This document shows positions 1 through 11,444 of a stretch of 64,000 nt of DNA, in pieces. Every line of letters starts with the position of its first letter. Position 1 is the stretch's first letter. The DNA comes from Actinomycetes bacterium (lineage in GTDB: Bacteria; Actinomycetota; Actinomycetes; Nanopelagicales; Nanopelagicaceae), in the NCBI GenBank assembly GCA_014190175.1, contig BJFZ01000001.1:62001-126000 (forward strand), in the 5' to 3' direction. The notes beneath the pieces were generated by a model. It had not been told where the DNA came from. It searched no databases and worked only from the letters and a program-made list of their open reading frames with translations. The translations under genes and the position numbers were made by a program.

Positions 1-1830
1 ACGTTGTGTAGCAAGAACTAAGTGAATACCAGCAGCACGTGCAAGTTGAGTGATACGTACAATTGAATCTTCCACATCTCGTGGCGCAATCATCATTAAA
101 TCTGCCAACTCATCAACAATTACTAATAAGTATGGATAAGGTTTCATTTTCCGTTGGCTACCTGGTGGCGGAGCAATTTTTCCAGCCCGAAGTGCTTTGT
201 TGAAATCATCAATGTGACGGAAACCAAAGTTAGAGAGATCGTCATAACGAAGATCCATCTCACGTACTACCCACTGCAAAGCATCAGCAGCTTTCTTGGG
301 GTTAGTAATAATTGGGGTAATTAAATGTGGCAATCCCTCGTACGCATTTAATTCCACCCGTTTTGGATCAATCAAAATCATCCGAACTTCATCAGGTGTG
401 GAACGAGCAAGAATTGAAGTTACTAATGAGTTGATCATGCTTGATTTACCAGAACCTGTGGCTCCAGCTACAAGAAGATGTGGCATTTTTGCAAGATTTA
501 CACAGATGAAATTTCCTTCAACATCTTTACCAAGCCCAATAACTAATGGGTGTTGTTCGTTTGCCGCTACCGCTGAGCGCAAAACATCACCAAGTGCCAC
601 AACTTCACGATCTGAATTTGGGATCTCAATTCCAACCGCAGATTTTCCTGGAATTGGGCTCAAGATTCGAACATCACTGCTTGCCACGGCATATGAGATA
701 TTTTTAGCAAGAGCAGTAATTCTTTCAACTTTAACTGCATTACCTAATTCAACTTCATAGCGCGTGACAGTTGGACCACGCATAAATCCAACAACTTCTG
801 CATCAATATCAAATTGCAAAAATACTTCAGTCAGCGCTTCAACAACTGTTTCATTAGCTTTTGTTTTTGCCTTAGATCCTGGCGCGCTCCTGAGTAGCTC
901 GAGTGAGGGCAATATGTAATCCAGTGCTTCATCCAACTCTAACTGTTCGGCATCATTGGCTTTATTAGCGAAGGAAGGAATTGCTGCAATGGCAACAGTT
1001 GGCGTTAACTCTTGTGAAGTAATTTGAGTGGTCAGGAGTTGAGTATCATCTTCATGATCTGTTTCCTCTATCTCCTCTTCCTCTTCAAATGCAATTTCTT
1101 CATCAGAATCAGGTGATCCAATTACCGGCGAATCAAAAGGTGCGTTTTCGCTAATTTCAAAAGCTTCTTCTTCGCGTCTGGCCCGCCGGTCTTCAATCAT
1201 TCCCTGTGCGCCATTAAATAGTTCGCGTACTCTACTAATTACTTCGCTAAATGGAGTGGCAGTGGTTACTAAAAGACCAAAGCAGATAATCAATAATAAA
1301 ATTGGAGTGGCAATCCAATAAGTTAGTAATGCAACTAATGGGGTGGAAATCGCAAAACCCAACCATCCCCCACCAGATCGCATATCCGTTGCGCCATCTG
1401 AAAATATTGGAGAACCAGCAAGTATGTGAATTAGTCCGCCAGCACTAAATAAGGTAATAAGTAAACCAATTGTTACTCGACCGGTTGCTGCACTTTCATT
1501 TGGAGTACGCAACATACGGACACCCATATAAATTAAAAATATTGGAGTAATAATTGCTAAGCGACCAAATGCGCCAGCAAGGAAAGAGTAGATACTGTTT
1601 CCCAGGAAGTTATCTAGGTGCATCCAAACGCCAGTTACGCTCACTAGCGCTAAAACAATAAGCAATAAGCCAATGCCATCTCGACGATGTGCCGGCTCTA
1701 ACTCTTTTGCACCTCTAAATATAAATCGAATTGCCCCACCCAATGCGTGCGCAATGAACATCCAAATAGCGCTAAGAACGCCACTGGTTTTGCGCGCGCC
1801 TTTTCGAGCATTTTTACCACGGGAAGCCAT
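1..1830 (-). CDS. ftsK: DNA translocase FtsK (N-terminal 610 codons, gene continues beyond window)
   Basis: Septal DNA translocase that pumps chromosome ends through the division septum. The start is ATG at 1830 with a GCGAGGAA Shine-Dalgarno-like stretch about 13 nt upstream. In order I see a basic N-terminus, several hydrophobic membrane segments within roughly residues 20-190, an acidic low-complexity linker (about residues 230-270, many Glu/Asp), then the motor domain with Walker A GATGSGKS (residues 456-463) and Walker B ending in Asp573-Glu574 (LIVVDELADLM). The C-terminal gamma domain lies off the window. It is the last visible gene of the thyX-dapA-rnj-ftsK minus-strand run, an order also known from mycobacteria. 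Identification is firm; only the missing end is unknown. Confidence 0.96.
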   Translation of the reverse strand, partial: MASRGKNARKGARKTSGVLSAIWMFIAHALGGAIRFIFRGAKELEPAHRRDGIGLLLIVLALVSVTGVWMHLDNFLGNSIYSFLAGAFGRLAIITPIFLIYMGVRMLRTPNESAATGRVTIGLLITLFSAGGLIHILAGSPIFSDGATDMRSGGGWLGFAISTPLVALLTYWIATPILLLIICFGLLVTTATPFSEVISRVRELFNGAQGMIEDRRARREEEAFEISENAPFDSPVIGSPDSDEEIAFEEEEEIEETDHEDDTQLLTTQITSQELTPTVAIAAIPSFANKANDAEQLELDEALDYILPSLELLRSAPGSKAKTKANETVVEALTEVFLQFDIDAEVVGFMRGPTVTRYEVELGNAVKVERITALAKNISYAVASSDVRILSPIPGKSAVGIEIPNSDREVVALGDVLRSAVAANEQHPLVIGLGKDVEGNFICVNLAKMPHLLVAGATGSGKSSMINSLVTSILARSTPDEVRMILIDPKRVELNAYEGLPHLITPIITNPKKAADALQWVVREMDLRYDDLSNFGFRHIDDFNKALRAGKIAPPPGSQRKMKPYPYLLVIVDELADLMMIAPRDVEDSIVRITQLARAAGIHLVLATQR

Positions 1831-1880
1831 ATTCGCAGGGTAATTCCTCGCCCGTAATTAACCGCACAGGCGCGCCGATT

Positions 1881-3563
1881 TTAGACCTCGATGACAAGCG
1901 GCAAAATCATTGGCCGACGACGATGTTGGCCACCAACCCATTTACCAACTACTCGCCGCACTACTTGTGAAAGTTGATGTGATCCACTGACTCCAGAGCT
2001 AACTGCATCTTGTAATTCTGAAACAATCTTGTCGCGCACCTGATCAAATAAAGATTCATCTTCAACAAATCCGCGGGCATGAATATCTGGCCCGGCAACA
2101 ATTTTGCCGGTCTGCGAATCGATGACAACAACTACTGAAATAAACCCTTCTTCACCCAGAATTCTTCGATCTTTAAGGGATGCTTCAGAGATATCTCCTA
2201 CACTTGTTCCATCTACATAAACATATCCGCAAGGTACCGCACCAACAATCGCAGCCTTTCCTTTTGACAAATCAACGACAACACCATCGTCGGCAATAAT
2301 CACATTTTCAGCACGCACACCAGATGATTTTGCGATCGCTCCATTTGCACGAAGGTGACGCCATTCACCATGTATTGGCATCACATAAGTTGGCTTCACG
2401 ATGTTGTAGCAATAAAGCAATTCACCAGCTGCTGCATGTCCTGATACATGTACAAGCGCATTTGATTTATGCACAACGCGTGCACCTAACCTAGTTAATT
2501 CATTTATGACTCGATAAACAGCATTTTCATTTCCAGGAATAAGTGAAGATGCCAAAATTACGGTATCCCCTGGACCAACTTTAATGTTGTGATCTCCATG
2601 AGCCATTCTGGAAAGAGCAGCGAGCGGTTCACCTTGTGACCCGGTGCAGATTAAAACAACATTTTCGCCAAGAGAATCTAAATCTTTTCCATCAACAATT
2701 GCATTTGGTGGCATGTGCAAATAACCGAGTTCTTCGGCCACGCCCATATTGCGAACCATTGATCTTCCAATGTAGGCAACTTTGCGATCATGACTTACTG
2801 CGGTATCAATAATTTGTTGAATCCGGTGAATGTGCGAAGCGAATGAGGCGACAATGATTCTTCGATCAGTGCCATTGAAGATCCGATCAAGAACTGGCAT
2901 GATCTCACGTTCACTAGTTACAAATCCTGGAACATCGGCATTAGTTGAATCAACTAGAAAAAGATCAACGCCTTTTTCGCCCAATCTGGCAAAGGTCCGT
3001 AAATCAGTTAGCCGACCATCAAGTGGCAATTGATCCATTTTGAAATCACCAGTATGTAAAACAGTTCCGGCAGTGGTTGTAATGGCAATTGCAAAAGCAT
3101 CTGGAATCGAATGATTAACTGCAATAAATTCACACTCAAACGGACCATACTTTTGAACTTCACCTGCCACCACTTCACGACTTACTGCAGTGATTCGGTG
3201 CTCTTTCAATTTACCGTTTATGAAAGCCAAAGTTAATTTGGATCCGATTACTGGAATATCTGCACGTTCACGGAGCAAATAAGGAACGGCTCCAATGTGG
3301 TCTTCATGGCCGTGCGTTAACAAAATTGCGACAACATCATCTAATCGATCTCTGATGTATGAGAAATCAGGAAGAATTAAATCGATTCCCGGTTGGCTCT
3401 CTTCTGGAAATAAAACTCCGCAATCAACAATCAAAAGTTGTCCGTGTGATTCAAATACGGTCATGTTACGACCGATTTCACCTAATCCACCGAGTGCGAC
3501 AATTCGCATATCTCCGGTAGCAAGTTCTGGAGGTGAAGTTAATTCAGGATGTGGATGACTCAT
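1881..3563 (-). CDS. rnj: Ribonuclease J
   Basis: Metallo-beta-lactamase-fold RNase of the beta-CASP group, with 5'-to-3' exo- and endonuclease activity in RNA maturation and decay. The 560 residues match the family length. The metal-binding motif HGHEDH is at residues 84-89, the later ligand segment reads HTGDFKMD, and the beta-CASP motif VHVSGHA is present near residue 370. Its ATG shares one base with the dapA stop (TAATG), which suggests translational coupling. The protein is expected in the cytoplasm with other RNA-decay factors; pnp lies further along the same chromosome arm. Confidence 0.96.
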   Translation of the reverse strand: MSHPHPELTSPPELATGDMRIVALGGLGEIGRNMTVFESHGQLLIVDCGVLFPEESQPGIDLILPDFSYIRDRLDDVVAILLTHGHEDHIGAVPYLLRERADIPVIGSKLTLAFINGKLKEHRITAVSREVVAGEVQKYGPFECEFIAVNHSIPDAFAIAITTTAGTVLHTGDFKMDQLPLDGRLTDLRTFARLGEKGVDLFLVDSTNADVPGFVTSEREIMPVLDRIFNGTDRRIIVASFASHIHRIQQIIDTAVSHDRKVAYIGRSMVRNMGVAEELGYLHMPPNAIVDGKDLDSLGENVVLICTGSQGEPLAALSRMAHGDHNIKVGPGDTVILASSLIPGNENAVYRVINELTRLGARVVHKSNALVHVSGHAAAGELLYCYNIVKPTYVMPIHGEWRHLRANGAIAKSSGVRAENVIIADDGVVVDLSKGKAAIVGAVPCGYVYVDGTSVGDISEASLKDRRILGEEGFISVVVVIDSQTGKIVAGPDIHARGFVEDESLFDQVRDKIVSELQDAVSSGVSGSHQLSQVVRRVVGKWVGGQHRRRPMILPLVIEV

Positions 3564-4453
3564 TATTTAATTGATACCCCTCCAGCGCGTAGATCTTCGC
3601 GTAATTGCGTGATCTGCTCTGGAGTAGCATCTACAAGCGGAAGTCGACAGTACCCACCAGGAAGACCAAGTAGGTTCAGTGCAGCTTTCGTAAGAATTGC
3701 ACCTTGTGTTCGAAAAGTTCCCGTGTAAATTGGAAGCAACTCTTGATGAATTGCTAACGCAGTTTTTGCATCTCCAGCAAACCATGAATCTAGTAACACT
3801 CGCAAACGATGACCAATTGTATGGCCGCAAACTGAAACAACTCCTACCGCACCGACAGAAAGTAACGGTAGATTCAAAATATCATCACCTGAATAAACCG
3901 GAATACCACAACGCTTAATTACCCAAGAAGTTGCTGCAACATCTCCTTTGGCATCTTTTAACGCAACAATATTTGGATGCTCAAATAACTTAACGATCGA
4001 ATCACTTTCAATTTGAATTCCAGTGCGATGAGGAATGTCGTACATCATTAATGGCAAATCTGTGGCATCCGCTATCGCTTTAAAGTGCGCGATGATTCCG
4101 GCCTGAGGCGGCTTGTTGTAGTAAGGCGTAACAACTAAAACACCATCCGCACCAGCAGATTTTGCCTGCCGTGCTTGTTCAATGCTGTGTGAAGTTTCAT
4201 TATTTCCGGCACCCGAAATAATTTGCACCCGTCCTGCAGAAACTTTTTTTACAACTTTAATTATTTCTACTTTTTCAGCATCACTGGTAGTAGGCGCTTC
4301 CCCAGTTGTCCCATTCAAAACAATTGCATCATGACCAGTCGAAATTAAATGCTCTGCTAATTTCTCGACGCCATTCCAATCAATTGCCAAATCCTTTGTA
4401 AAAGGGGTGACCATCGCCGTAATTAGTCGGCCAAATGGCTGCTGCGTCTCCAT
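3563..4453 (-). CDS. dapA: 4-hydroxy-tetrahydrodipicolinate synthase
   Basis: Condenses pyruvate with aspartate semialdehyde, the first committed step to diaminopimelate and lysine. The 296-residue TIM barrel carries the Thr-Thr pair at 49-50, Tyr138 in the segment YDIPHRTG, and the Schiff-base Lys166 in ALKDAKGD, all at expected positions. It sits 25 nt downstream of thyX and overlaps RNase J by one base, so it is probably co-transcribed with both. dapB, the next enzyme of the pathway, is at 6.5-7.2 kb on the same strand but in a separate run of genes. Confidence 0.96.
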   Translation of the reverse strand: METQQPFGRLITAMVTPFTKDLAIDWNGVEKLAEHLISTGHDAIVLNGTTGEAPTTSDAEKVEIIKVVKKVSAGRVQIISGAGNNETSHSIEQARQAKSAGADGVLVVTPYYNKPPQAGIIAHFKAIADATDLPLMMYDIPHRTGIQIESDSIVKLFEHPNIVALKDAKGDVAATSWVIKRCGIPVYSGDDILNLPLLSVGAVGVVSVCGHTIGHRLRVLLDSWFAGDAKTALAIHQELLPIYTGTFRTQGAILTKAALNLLGLPGGYCRLPLVDATPEQITQLREDLRAGGVSIK

Positions 4454-4478
4454 GTGGCAAGGTTACCGCTTTGCCCTA

Positions 4479-5204
4479 CTACGGGGCTACCCGGCCAGAT
4501 TTCTCGAATGCGGCGTAAGTTATTGGCATTAACTGTGCAAATTCATGCTCCATTTTCTCAGCCACCATTTCAATCTCTCGTTGTGGGTAACTTGGAAAAT
4601 GTGAGCCTTCGCGAGTGGTTCGAAGCGATAAGAAATTCATCAATGCGCGCGCATTCATCGTTACATACATTGATGAGAACAATCCGACCGGTAAAACACT
4701 TCTTGCTAATTCACGGGCGATTCCAGCATTAAGCATCTCTTGATAAGCCTCATACGCTGACAAGTAAGCACGTTTCATCGCAGCAATTGTAATTTCATAT
4801 TGTTCATCGCTGCCATCTTCATATGTATATGCGCCAGCTTTGCCAACCTGTAATAATTTGCGCTCTTTACTTGGAAGATAAAAAATCGGACGCAATTCAC
4901 GATAACGTCCACTTTCTTCATTGTATGAAGCAATTCGATGACGCATAAACTCACGAAAAACAAATATTGGTGCTGAAACAAAAAATGTCATAGAGGTATG
5001 TTCAAATGGAGTGCCGTGACGCTCGCGCGCTAAGAAATTAATTAGTCCGGCAGATCGCTCGGGATCTTTGCCAATCTCATCTAGCGATGTTTCTCCAGAA
5101 GTAGAAACTCGGGCTGCCCAAATAACATCGGCATCACTCGCACTGTGTTTCACAAGTTCAACAGTGACATCTTCTAGAAATATCGGCTCATTTTTCTCAT
5201 CCAT
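4479..5204 (-). CDS. thyX: Flavin-dependent thymidylate synthase
   Basis: Makes dTMP from dUMP using FAD, NADPH and methylenetetrahydrofolate. The ThyX signature RHRxxSxNEESGRY is visible at about residues 88-101 when the protein is counted from the ATG at 5204. An in-frame ATG at 5249 would add 15 residues, but it lies inside the divergent azlC gene. The hexamer TAGGGT at 5217-5212 sits exactly 7 nt before the 5204 ATG, as expected for a leaderless message, so I chose 5204. The gene heads the thyX-dapA-rnj-ftsK run. No thyA is seen in this window. Confidence 0.93.
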   Translation of the reverse strand: MDEKNEPIFLEDVTVELVKHSASDADVIWAARVSTSGETSLDEIGKDPERSAGLINFLARERHGTPFEHTSMTFFVSAPIFVFREFMRHRIASYNEESGRYRELRPIFYLPSKERKLLQVGKAGAYTYEDGSDEQYEITIAAMKRAYLSAYEAYQEMLNAGIARELARSVLPVGLFSSMYVTMNARALMNFLSLRTTREGSHFPSYPQREIEMVAEKMEHEFAQLMPITYAAFEKSGRVAP

Positions 5205-5217
5205 AAGTACGACCCTA
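5205..5217 (-). promoter_or_regulatory. Candidate leaderless promoter of thyX
   Basis: The hexamer TAGGGT (5217-5212) fits the actinobacterial -10 pattern TAnnnT and ends 7 nt before the thyX ATG at 5204. No convincing -35 is visible. The short inverted repeat CCCTA...TAGGG at 5213-5230 overlaps it and could be an operator. This is a pattern call only. Confidence 0.45.
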
Positions 5218-5242
5218 CCCTCCGATAGGGCAAGATACGTGT

Positions 5243-5905
5243 GTGTCACGCGCCATACTCCGAGATTCCCTTAGCGTTGCCCTAACTGTTGGCGTATATG
5301 GAATTGCTTTTGGTGCTGCCGCAGTTGAGGCTGATCTTTCAGTACTGCAAGCATGCGTCTTATCCCTATTAGCTTTTACCGGCGCATCACAATTTGCTGT
5401 TGTGGGAGTTCTGGGCGCCGGAGGTAGTGCACTAAGTGCTGTCACCGCGGCCTCACTGCTAGGAATTCGAAACTCTTTTTATGGCCTGCGTATGGCTCCA
5501 ATTTTGCAGGTCAGAGGTGCTAAAAGAATTGCGGCTGCACAACTAACCATTGATGAGTCAACAGCAGTCTCGGTAGCCCAAGAAGACAAAGGGCTTTCCG
5601 AAATGCGGCTTGGTTTTTGGGCTACCGGAATCGGCGTTTACATATTTTGGAATCTTTTTACACTTCTTGGCGCACTAGGTGCAACCGCTCTTGGAGACCC
5701 TGCCGCTTGGGGGTTAGCTGCTGCAGTTCCTGCGGCATTTTTAGGATTGCTTTGGCCACGTTTGATTTCCAAGAGCGCCCGGATAGTGGCTTTGATGAGC
5801 ATCTTTTTATGTACTTTGTTAATTCCATTTGCAGCAGCTGGTGTGCCAGTAATCGCCTGCGCTTTGATCCCATTTATTTTTACTTTTGTTGGTGATCGCA
5901 AATGA
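5243..5905 (+). CDS. azlC: AzlC-family branched-chain amino-acid exporter, large subunit
   Basis: Membrane protein of the AzlC family, which with AzlD exports branched-chain amino acids or their analogues. The 220 residues contain hydrophobic segments and the family-typical stretch ASQFAVVGVLGAGG (about residues 50-63) followed by LLGIRNSFYGLRMAP. The start is GTG at 5243; the gene is divergent from thyX, with only 38 nt between the two chosen starts. The last bases overlap azlD by four (ATGA), so the two are translated together. Substrate is inferred from the family; the large branched-chain operon lies 40 kb away. Confidence 0.88.
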   Translation: MSRAILRDSLSVALTVGVYGIAFGAAAVEADLSVLQACVLSLLAFTGASQFAVVGVLGAGGSALSAVTAASLLGIRNSFYGLRMAPILQVRGAKRIAAAQLTIDESTAVSVAQEDKGLSEMRLGFWATGIGVYIFWNLFTLLGALGATALGDPAAWGLAAAVPAAFLGLLWPRLISKSARIVALMSIFLCTLLIPFAAAGVPVIACALIPFIFTFVGDRK

Positions 5906-6201
5906 TTTGGACTGCAATTATCGCAACAAGTGCTGTTGCATTTATGTTGAAGTACTTAGGCCAGGCGGTTCCTGCAGCATGGTTGGAAAATGCTCGAATT
6001 CAAAAGTTTGCGCTCTATTTGCCGACTGCGCTTTTAGCAGCTCTAGTTGCAGTACAAACTCTAGGGAGTGAGAAAAATATCGTTTTTGATGCCAGATCAA
6101 TTGGAGTTCTAGTTGCCGGAGTTGCACTTTTTTTCAAAGCACCATTTCCAGTAGTTGTGATCTTGGCTGCTTTAACTTCAGCCGGGATTCATCAACTCTA
6201 A
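5902..6201 (+). CDS. azlD: AzlD-family branched-chain amino-acid exporter, small subunit
   Basis: Partner of AzlC: 99 residues with about four hydrophobic segments, including the stretches WTAIIATSAVAFMLKYLGQAV and ALYLPTALLAALVAVQ, typical of AzlD. It starts in an ATGA overlap with azlC. Its stop codon overlaps the stop of the convergent glutaredoxin gene by four bases (6198-6201), leaving no room for a terminator between them. Confidence 0.85.
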   Translation: MIWTAIIATSAVAFMLKYLGQAVPAAWLENARIQKFALYLPTALLAALVAVQTLGSEKNIVFDARSIGVLVAGVALFFKAPFPVVVILAALTSAGIHQL

Positions 6202-6443
6202 ATTAAATTTAAAGATTCCAACTTTGCGGTCAGGGCATCATCGCTTGGCTCAGTCAAATGCGTGCCATCATCAAAAACGATAACTGGAATTGATTGCATT
6301 CCACCATTTATTTCACGAACTTTATCAGCAGCAGTTAAATCACTTTCAACATCAATTAATTTGTACTCAACATTTAGCTTTGCTAACAATCTCTTTGAAC
6401 GGCGACAATCACCACACCATTCGGCTGAATAAACTGTAATCAT
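6198..6443 (-). CDS. Glutaredoxin-like thiol oxidoreductase (actinobacterial type)
   Basis: An 81-residue thioredoxin-fold protein with the redox motif CGDC (Cys10, Cys13) directly after the first strand (ITVYSAEW), and the cis-proline segment SIPVIVF near residue 52. The size and WCGDC context match small actinobacterial glutaredoxin or mycoredoxin-like proteins, which use mycothiol or another thiol as partner. The exact partner cannot be read from sequence. It lies 12 nt downstream of dapB and is probably the last gene of that run; it converges on azlD with a four-base stop overlap. Confidence 0.85.
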   Translation of the reverse strand: MITVYSAEWCGDCRRSKRLLAKLNVEYKLIDVESDLTAADKVREINGGMQSIPVIVFDDGTHLTEPSDDALTAKLESLNLI

Positions 6444-6455
6444 ATTTTTTGCTCC

Positions 6456-8494
<2,039 letters not shown>

Positions 8495-8505
8495 TTGGTT
8501 ATTTA

Positions 8506-10701
8506 TTACTTGGCGGTTTCAGATTCGGCAAGAACAGGCTCAAGCGAGAGCTTGCCTTGTGGATCTACTTCGCCGATCTTTACATCAATCTTGTCGCCAA
8601 CCTTCATTACATCTTCAAGGTTTTCGATGCGCTTTCCACCATGCATCTTGCGAATTTGCGAGATGTGTAGCAAGCCATCTTTACCTGGGTAGAGAGTAAT
8701 AAATGCACCAAAGTTTGCGATCTTTACAACAGTTCCGTTGTATTGCTCGCCAACTGATGGGATGTGTGGGTTGGTAATTGCCATGATCTGAGCCTTTGCA
8801 GCTTCTGCTGCGCTTCCCTCAGTTGCACCAATATAAATAGTGCCATCATCTTCGATTGAAATATCTGCACCAGTCTCATCTTGAATCTGATTAATAACTT
8901 TGCCCTTTGGTCCGATAACCGCACCAATCTGCTCAGGATTAATCTTGATTGAAATGATACGTGGAGCAAGAAGGCTCATCGCATCTGGTACATCAATTGC
9001 TTGCTTCATGATTCCCAAGATATGTAAACGTGCTTCTTTAGCTTGCAACAATGCTGCAGCAAGAACAGAGGCAGGAATTCCATCAAGCTTGGTATCTAAT
9101 TGAAGTGCAGTTACGAAATCTTGAGTGCCGGCAACTTTGAAGTCCATGTCACCAAATGCATCTTCGGCGCCAAGAATGTCAGTAAGTGCTACGTACTCTA
9201 TTTTTCCATCTACAAGGTCGGAGATCAATCCCATTGCAATACCTGCAACTGGTGCCTTTAGCGGAACGCCAGCGTTTAGTAATGAAAGAGTTGATGCGCA
9301 AACAGATCCCATTGATGTTGAACCATTTGAACCAAGCGCTTCTGAAACTTGACGAATTGCGTATGGAAACTCATCACGAGTTGGAAGTACTGGAAGTAGT
9401 GCGCGCTCTGCAAGTGCACCGTGGCCAATTTCGCGACGCTTTGGAGAACCAACGCGTCCGGTTTCACCAACTGAATATGGTGGGAAGTTGTAGTTGTGCA
9501 TGTAACGCTTTGAAGTCTCTGGGCTCAAAGTATCTAACTGTTGTTCTAGTTTGAGCATATTCAAAGTAGTAACACCCAAGATTTGAGTCTCGCCACGCTC
9601 GAACAATGCTGAACCGTGCACGCGAGGAATAACTTCTACCTCTGCAGAGATTGCCCGGATATCGCGTAATCCACGACCATCAATACGGATCTTGTCGCGC
9701 AATACTCGTTCACGAACTAATTTCTTAGTTACTGATCTGAAAGCTGCGCTGATTTCTTTTTCGCGTCCTTCAAATTTTTCGGCTAGTGCTTCTTTTGCAC
9801 TTGCAAGAATTACATCAAGTTGGGCTTCGCGATCTGCTTTAGCAACAACACTTAATGCTTTTGTAGTTGCAGCAGATGCTTGCGCATAAACTGCTTCAAA
9901 AGCATCATCTTGATACTCTAAGAAGACCGGGAATTCGCCAGTTGGCTTTGCAGCAACTTTGGCAAGTGCAATCTGAGCTTCGCAAAGTTGACGAATATAT
10001 GGCTTTGAAGCATCAAGTCCAGCACCGACAACTTCTTCGGTTGGTGCTTGCGCACCATTTTTGATCAAAGTAAGTGTCTGAGTTGTGGCTTCTGCTTCAA
10101 CCATTGTGATTGCAACATCATCGCCGGCAATACTTCCAGCAACAACCATGTCAAACACTGCGTTTTCTAATTGTGAATGCTTAGGGAATGCAACCCATTG
10201 TCCTTCGATGAGTGCAATTCGCACTGCACCAATTGGACCTGAGAATGGCAAACCAGCAAGTTGGGTAGACATTGATGCTGCGTTGATCGCAAGCACGTCA
10301 TATAGATGATCTGGGTGAAGTGCCATAACTGTTACAACAACTTGCACCTCATTACGTAATCCCTTAACAAATGTTGGGCGTAATGGACGATCGATCAAAC
10401 GACAGGTAAGGATTGCATCCTCACTTGGGCGACCTTCGCGGCGAAAGAATGAACCAGGAATTTTTCCGGCTGCATACATGCGCTCTTCTACATCCACTGT
10501 TAGTGGAAAGAAATCAAATTGATCTTTTGGATTTTTTGATGCAGTTGTGGCTGATAACAACATTGTTTCTTCATCTAGATAAACAGTTGCACAGCCTGCT
10601 GCTTGGCGAGCTAATTTTCCGGTTTCAAAGCGGATATTTGCTTTACCAAATTTTCCATTATCGATAATTACTTCTTGAGTTGGATAATCGTGACCCGACA
10701 T
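8506..10701 (-). CDS. pnp: Polyribonucleotide nucleotidyltransferase (PNPase)
   Basis: Phosphorolytic 3'-to-5' exoribonuclease of RNA decay. There are two RNase PH-like domains, then a KH domain with the [11 protein letters not shown] loop, then an S1 domain ([23 protein letters not shown]) near the C-terminus. The start is ATG at 10701, which gives 731 residues, because GGAGGG sits 9 nt upstream. An in-frame ATG at 10770 would add 23 residues that do not look like PNPase and fall in the structured leader. It follows rpsO, the classical rpsO-pnp arrangement. Confidence 0.96.
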   Translation of the reverse strand: MSGHDYPTQEVIIDNGKFGKANIRFETGKLARQAAGCATVYLDEETMLLSATTASKNPKDQFDFFPLTVDVEERMYAAGKIPGSFFRREGRPSEDAILTCRLIDRPLRPTFVKGLRNEVQVVVTVMALHPDHLYDVLAINAASMSTQLAGLPFSGPIGAVRIALIEGQWVAFPKHSQLENAVFDMVVAGSIAGDDVAITMVEAEATTQTLTLIKNGAQAPTEEVVGAGLDASKPYIRQLCEAQIALAKVAAKPTGEFPVFLEYQDDAFEAVYAQASAATTKALSVVAKADREAQLDVILASAKEALAEKFEGREKEISAAFRSVTKKLVRERVLRDKIRIDGRGLRDIRAISAEVEVIPRVHGSALFERGETQILGVTTLNMLKLEQQLDTLSPETSKRYMHNYNFPPYSVGETGRVGSPKRREIGHGALAERALLPVLPTRDEFPYAIRQVSEALGSNGSTSMGSVCASTLSLLNAGVPLKAPVAGIAMGLISDLVDGKIEYVALTDILGAEDAFGDMDFKVAGTQDFVTALQLDTKLDGIPASVLAAALLQAKEARLHILGIMKQAIDVPDAMSLLAPRIISIKINPEQIGAVIGPKGKVINQIQDETGADISIEDDGTIYIGATEGSAAEAAKAQIMAITNPHIPSVGEQYNGTVVKIANFGAFITLYPGKDGLLHISQIRKMHGGKRIENLEDVMKVGDKIDVKIGEVDPQGKLSLEPVLAESETAK

Positions 10702-10859
10702 GGGTCCCTCCGAATCTCGGATACTGCATTCATGTTCCGAATGAAGATCTTCGATCGAAGCCCACGGCATTAAATCCGTAAACCACTACCGAGGACCCCT
10801 CATCGGATGGATGAGTAACCGTTTAGTTGGTTAGTTAATTGGTTTAACTTATTTTTTTA
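10702..10859 (-). ncRNA. Structured pnp leader, candidate Actino-pnp RNA
   Basis: The 158 nt between rpsO and pnp are rich in inverted repeats when read on the minus strand: CTCATC/GATGAG (stem of 6), ACGG/CCGT, the palindrome CTTCGATCGAAG overlapping GAAGATCTTC, CATTC/GAATG, and CCGA/TCGG next to the Shine-Dalgarno sequence. An upstream GGGTCC can pair with GGACCC just before the pnp ATG, which would hide the ribosome site. A conserved RNA called Actino-pnp is known upstream of pnp in actinobacteria. Position and structure fit, but I could not compare against its covariance model. Confidence 0.5.
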
Positions 10860-11129
10860 TTAGCGGCGCAGACCAAGGCGCTCGATAAGTGCACGGTAAC
10901 GCGCAATATCAATTCGTTCTAAGTACTGGAGTAAGCGACGACGACGTCCAACAATCAGAAGTAGTCCGCGACGACCGTGATGATCGTTTTGATTTACCTT
11001 GAGGTGTTCGGTGAGATCAGTAATCCGTTGTGAGAGCATGGCAATCTGAGACTCGGGGCTTCCGGTATCTACGGCATTTTGTCCGTAATTGGAGATAATT
11101 TCTTTTTTCTGCTCCGGTGCTAACGCCAT
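10860..11129 (-). CDS. rpsO: 30S ribosomal protein S15
   Basis: Primary 16S rRNA-binding protein of the small-subunit platform. The 89 residues are collinear with S15 throughout, including the conserved [28 protein letters not shown] and YLERID segments. The start is ATG at 11129, preceded by GGGAAGG. It is followed by pnp after the structured leader described separately. A 300-nt leader with several hairpins lies upstream. Confidence 0.98.
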   Translation of the reverse strand: MALAPEQKKEIISNYGQNAVDTGSPESQIAMLSQRITDLTEHLKVNQNDHHGRRGLLLIVGRRRRLLQYLERIDIARYRALIERLGLRR

Positions 11130-11444
11130 CTGTCAAACCTTCCCTTGCTCTTCATAGTGCTAAAAGTTCACACACTGCTCTTGGATTTTCGCTTGCCCAG
11201 ACCAAGTAGATTGCTACAGGTCTGTCCTAGCGCCGAAGGCTACCAGCGCACGCCTGACCGAGCCAATTCGAGCCTAAATTGGCTTTAATTCAATCACTTC
11301 CAAGGCCAGCCGGCAGACCTTTCAACCCTTTGCTCGATCCACGCTCCTTGGGCTTACCAGAGCAGAAGAACTCGATAGGTAAAAGTTACGCTCTGTCACT
11401 TAATTGAGAGGCTGGGGATAAGTTTCGAAGCTTGTCTCACTTTC
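11130..11444 (-). promoter_or_regulatory. Long structured region upstream of rpsO (candidate S15 leader)
   Basis: No convincing gene is visible in these 315 nt, but the minus strand has strong inverted repeats: AGCCAAT/ATTGGCT around 11261-11284; CAGACC/GGTCTG with inner GTAG/CTAC at about 11198-11224; and AAGG/CCTT around GCCGGC near 11310. The GGTCTG arm can instead be part of a CTTGG/CCAAG hairpin, giving mutually exclusive folds. S15 is known to control its own mRNA in several phyla through unrelated leader structures. I looked for tRNA, tmRNA, RNase P and SRP RNA signatures and found none. No clear -10/-35 pair could be fixed. Confidence 0.4.

Noticed and set aside
10702..10770. 23-codon N-terminal extension of pnp
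   Set aside because: The Shine-Dalgarno site GGAGGG fits the ATG at 10701, and the extension lies in the structured leader.
11256..11290. Plus-strand terminator from the AGCCAAT/ATTGGCT stem
   Set aside because: The following tract (TTTAATT) is weak, and no plus-strand gene ends there.
11130..11444. tRNA, tmRNA, RNase P RNA or SRP RNA gene in the rpsO upstream stretch
   Set aside because: No T-loop GGTTCGAnTCC, no CCA-end acceptor pairing, no RNase P core segments and no GGAAGGAAGCAG-type SRP tetraloop region on either strand.
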